Assembly (NCBI RefSeq): GCF_042658365.1
Contig: NZ_JBHSQC010000024.1
Direction: 5' to 3' (one strand)
From: Carnobacterium_A antarcticum
GTDB taxonomy: Bacteria; Bacillota; Bacilli; Lactobacillales; Carnobacteriaceae
Length of the DNA: 64,000 nucleotides
The notes under the pieces: generated by a model
Seen by the model: only the letters and a program-made list of their open reading frames with translations
Databases searched by the model: none
Told to the model about the DNA's origin: nothing
Shown here: positions 61,674 to 64,000 of the stretch, piece by piece
Layout of the letters: each line of letters starts with the position of its first letter
Numbering within the stretch: position 1 is the stretch's first letter
Made by a program: the position numbers and the translations under genes

Positions 61674-62243
61674 ATGATGAAGATGATTGTGGGTTTAGGG
61701 AATCCAGGTTCAAAATACGCAAACACAAAACACAATATTGGTTTTATGGCTTTGGATGAATATGCGAAGCAGCAAAATTTGGCATTTAATAAAAGCAAAT
61801 TTGAAGCAGTATATACCGAAGCGTTTATCGGAACGGAAAAAGTTCTATTGGTCAAACCTCAGACCTTTATGAATGACTCTGGACGAGCGGTTCGACCGTT
61901 GATGGACTACTTTAATGTTGCACTAGAGGATTTAGTAGTCATTTACGATGATTTAGATTTGCCGCTCGGTAAAATCCGGTTGCGTCAAAAAGGCAGTGCA
62001 GGAGGCCACAATGGCATTAAAAGTTTGATCCAACACCTTGGAACTGCAAACTTTAATCGTATTCGAATCGGAATCGACCGTCCTTATGCCAGTCAAACGG
62101 TCGTTAACCATGTATTGAGTGGTTTTCCAAAGGAACAACAAGAAGATGTGCTGTTCTCGATAAAAGACAGCGTGGCAGCGATAGAGTATTGGGTCAATGG
62201 CCACAATTTTCTTGATACAATGAATCAGTACAACAAAAAATAG
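61674..62243 (+). CDS. pth: Peptidyl-tRNA hydrolase
   Basis: A protein of 189 residues: IVGLGNPGSKYANTKHNIGFMALDEYA, KPQTFMNDSGRAV, VIYDDLDLPLGKIRLRQKGSAGGHNGIKSLIQHLG with the catalytic aspartate region, and RIRIGIDRP. His20 of E. coli Pth corresponds to the His in KHNIGF. It frees peptidyl-tRNAs for reuse. Sequence AAGGTAA lies upstream. It precedes mfd, as in Bacillus (pth-mfd). Confidence 0.95.
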   Translation: MMKMIVGLGNPGSKYANTKHNIGFMALDEYAKQQNLAFNKSKFEAVYTEAFIGTEKVLLVKPQTFMNDSGRAVRPLMDYFNVALEDLVVIYDDLDLPLGKIRLRQKGSAGGHNGIKSLIQHLGTANFNRIRIGIDRPYASQTVVNHVLSGFPKEQQEDVLFSIKDSVAAIEYWVNGHNFLDTMNQYNKK

Positions 62244-62340
62244 CATAAACGTATATGGAAGCCCAGTGAGAATGTCTGAGCTTCTTTTACCATCTAAAAA
62301 ATAAAATGAACAACATACATTAAGCAGAGGAGTCTTTACA

Positions 62341-64000
62341 GTGGGAGATATCAAAAAAATACTAGCCGAATCGCCTGATGTCGGAGAGCTGCTGGCCCAA
62401 ATCGGGGAACAGCATACACAGCTGGTCACTGGTTTATCTGGATCAGCCAGAACCTTAGTTATCAGCACTATTTTAGAAAAAAAGAAGCGGCCAATTGTTT
62501 TGGTAACGCACAATTTATTTCATGCCCAGCAATTAATGGAAGACTTTTCTGGGCTTGTAGAGGAAGAAAAACTACATTTGTTTCCGGTTGAAGAAATGTT
62601 GTACGCCGAAATGTCGATTGCTTCACCTGAAGCAAGGACAGACCGGGTAGCTGCCTTGAATTTTTTACTTTCCGGCAAGCCAGGAATCGTTATTGTGCCT
62701 TTAGCTGGAGTAAGGAAGCTTTTACCGCCTAAAGAAATCTGGAAAGCTGCTCGTTTTGAAGTTAAGCCAGGCGGCGAATTGGATCCGACTCCTTTAGCAC
62801 GAAAACTAGTGGATATGGGTTACGTGCGCCAACAATTAGTTGGAAGCCCAGGAGAGTTCAGTATCCGGGGCGGAATCATCGATATTTATCCTTTAACAGA
62901 AGAACACCCGGTTCGAATCGACTTATTTGATACAGAAATTGATTCTTTGCGTTACTTTGATGCAGATAACCAACGTTCGATTCGAAATATTGATGCGATT
63001 ACGATTTTACCGGCTATCGATACGTTGTATACACATGATTTGCTGACAGCAGCGGCGCCAAAGTTTTCTCAAGCGGTAGAACGCAACTTGGGTTTGATCC
63101 AGCATGCAGAAGACCGACAAATTTTCACTAGAAATTTAACGCCTGTGGTGGATGCTTTCGATAAAGGAGAGCCCACAGATGAACTAGCGATGTTTACTGA
63201 TTTCGTTTACCCTGAACGCACGAGTATTTTAGATTATATCCATAAAAAAAGCGTCGTGATCTTGGATGAATACCCTCGTATTTTGGAAACCGAAAGACGG
63301 TTAAGCGAAGAAGAAGCAGAATGGGCGACTGAAAAATTAGCAGAACGCCGTATTTTGCAAAAACAAGCTTTTTCAAATGATTTCCGTGCCAAAATGAAAG
63401 AGATAAAACAAGATGTTTTGTATTTTTCTTTATTTCAAAAAGGAATGGGAAATCTCCGGTTTTCACAGATCCATCCATTTCAATACCGCAATATGCAGCA
63501 GTTTTTTGGTCAGATGCCCTTATTGAAAACGGAGATGGAACGTTGGATCAAACAAAGTAATACGGTTATCGTGATGGTACCCACCGCTGAGCGGGCCGAT
63601 AAAGTAAATCAGATTTTTAAAGACTTTGAGATCGTCAGCAAAGTAGTGAAACCAAACCGTATAGAAATTGGAAAAGTACAGGTTATGGAAGGTTCTATCC
63701 AAAATGGTTTTGAATTGCCTCAAGACAAATTGGTCGTATTGACTGAAAGAGAATTATTCAATAAAATCACTAAAAAAATAGCCAGACGACAAACATTATC
63801 CAATGCAGAACGCTTGAAAAGCTACAGTGAATTAAACCCAGGCGATTTCGTCGTGCATGTCAATCACGGAATCGGAAAATACATGGGAATGGAAACTTTA
63901 ACGATCAATGGTGTTCACCAAGACTATATGTCCATCATTTATAAAGACGATGCAAAATTATTTATTCCGGTAACGCAATTAAACTTATTGCAAAAATACG
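62341..64000 (+). CDS. mfd: Transcription-repair coupling factor, N-terminal part (runs off window)
   Basis: An open frame from GTG at 62341 (AGAGGAG eight bases upstream) to the window end, about 553 codons with no stop. VTGLSGSARTLVISTILEKKKRPIVLVTHNL is the UvrB-homologous start, FPVEEMLYAEMSIASPEARTDRVAALNFLL and VGSPGEFSIRGGIIDIYPLTEEHPVRIDLFD are typical Mfd sequences, and LKSYSELNPGDFVVHVNHGIGKYMGMETL is the RNA polymerase-interacting domain. The helicase domains lie beyond the window. Mfd removes stalled polymerase and recruits UvrA. Confidence 0.94.
   Translation, partial: MGDIKKILAESPDVGELLAQIGEQHTQLVTGLSGSARTLVISTILEKKKRPIVLVTHNLFHAQQLMEDFSGLVEEEKLHLFPVEEMLYAEMSIASPEARTDRVAALNFLLSGKPGIVIVPLAGVRKLLPPKEIWKAARFEVKPGGELDPTPLARKLVDMGYVRQQLVGSPGEFSIRGGIIDIYPLTEEHPVRIDLFDTEIDSLRYFDADNQRSIRNIDAITILPAIDTLYTHDLLTAAAPKFSQAVERNLGLIQHAEDRQIFTRNLTPVVDAFDKGEPTDELAMFTDFVYPERTSILDYIHKKSVVILDEYPRILETERRLSEEEAEWATEKLAERRILQKQAFSNDFRAKMKEIKQDVLYFSLFQKGMGNLRFSQIHPFQYRNMQQFFGQMPLLKTEMERWIKQSNTVIVMVPTAERADKVNQIFKDFEIVSKVVKPNRIEIGKVQVMEGSIQNGFELPQDKLVVLTERELFNKITKKIARRQTLSNAERLKSYSELNPGDFVVHVNHGIGKYMGMETLTINGVHQDYMSIIYKDDAKLFIPVTQLNLLQKY

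Noticed and set aside
1..64000. CRISPR array, tRNA or rRNA genes, prophage or defence system
   Set aside because: No regularly spaced short repeats, cloverleaf-like sequences, rRNA segments, phage structural genes or recognised defence genes were seen on either strand.

Overview
The window is low-GC Gram-positive DNA from a lactic acid bacterium. It most likely comes from Carnobacterium or a close relative in Lactobacillales. This rests on protein similarity recalled from families, on a tyrosyl T-box, CcpA cre-like boxes and AdcC/AdcB-type zinc transporter genes, and on the gene order metG-tatD-rnmV-rsmA-veg-ispE-purR-glmU-prs-pth-mfd. That order is typical of the region just clockwise of the Firmicutes replication origin. 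A near-perfect ParB-binding parS-like palindrome at 43310-43325 fits an origin-proximal position. The sequence is a scaffold with three 10-N joins (2791-2800, 7134-7143, 31426-31435), at least two of them associated with ISL3-family insertion-sequence fragments.

Layout. 1-3076: ISL3 transposase fragments flanking a truncated GW-repeat amidase (autolysin). 3197-7070: a 6-phosphogluconolactonase, a tandem pair of VOC-type ring-cleaving dioxygenase-like proteins and a flavin reductase-like protein. 7066-7365: remnants of another IS with long inverted arms. 7363-17274: DegV, a CPA1 antiporter, a noncoding repeat patch, two small-molecule-binding-fold proteins, a CofE-like protein with a divergent LysR regulator, a SulP transporter and MenA. 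17599-21068: an operon of a beta-lactamase-fold serine hydrolase, an NlpC/P60 endopeptidase and an OppA-like lipoprotein, which reads as murein-peptide salvage. 21244-25784: a decayed glp operon (glpK broken three times, glpO deleted to a 9-codon stub, glpF intact) convergent with an intact dhaK-dhaL-dhaM operon; both sides carry cre-like sites. 25959-29372: an FtsW-family gene with a defective start region and three smaller genes. 29587-31872: an IclR regulator, a broken GPH-type sugar transporter fused to a copy of the IclR gene start, an N gap, and the C-terminus of a GH3 glycosidase. 32021-43205: two paralogous M20 hydrolases, assorted oxidoreductases, a frameshifted ridA, a MITE-like element, an amidase, tyrS behind a T-box, and a DUF72 protein. 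43310-64000: the conserved origin-proximal block with the inserted zinc-uptake pair adcCB (Zur-type box upstream), an OppA-PepV peptide-use pair, ldh, pth and the start of mfd, which runs off the window.

Themes. Peptide and wall-peptide salvage is heavily represented: two OppA lipoproteins, PepV, P60, a serine hydrolase and two M20 enzymes. Glycerol metabolism appears to have lost the GlpK/GlpO route while keeping the facilitator and the PTS-linked dihydroxyacetone kinase. Several genes carry one-base frameshifts (glpK twice, the GPH transporter, ridA, possibly ftsW), so either gene decay or base-calling error is at work; the glpK nonsense codon and the glpO deletion argue that at least part of it is real decay. 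No CRISPR array, rRNA, tRNA, prophage or clearly novel defence system was found.
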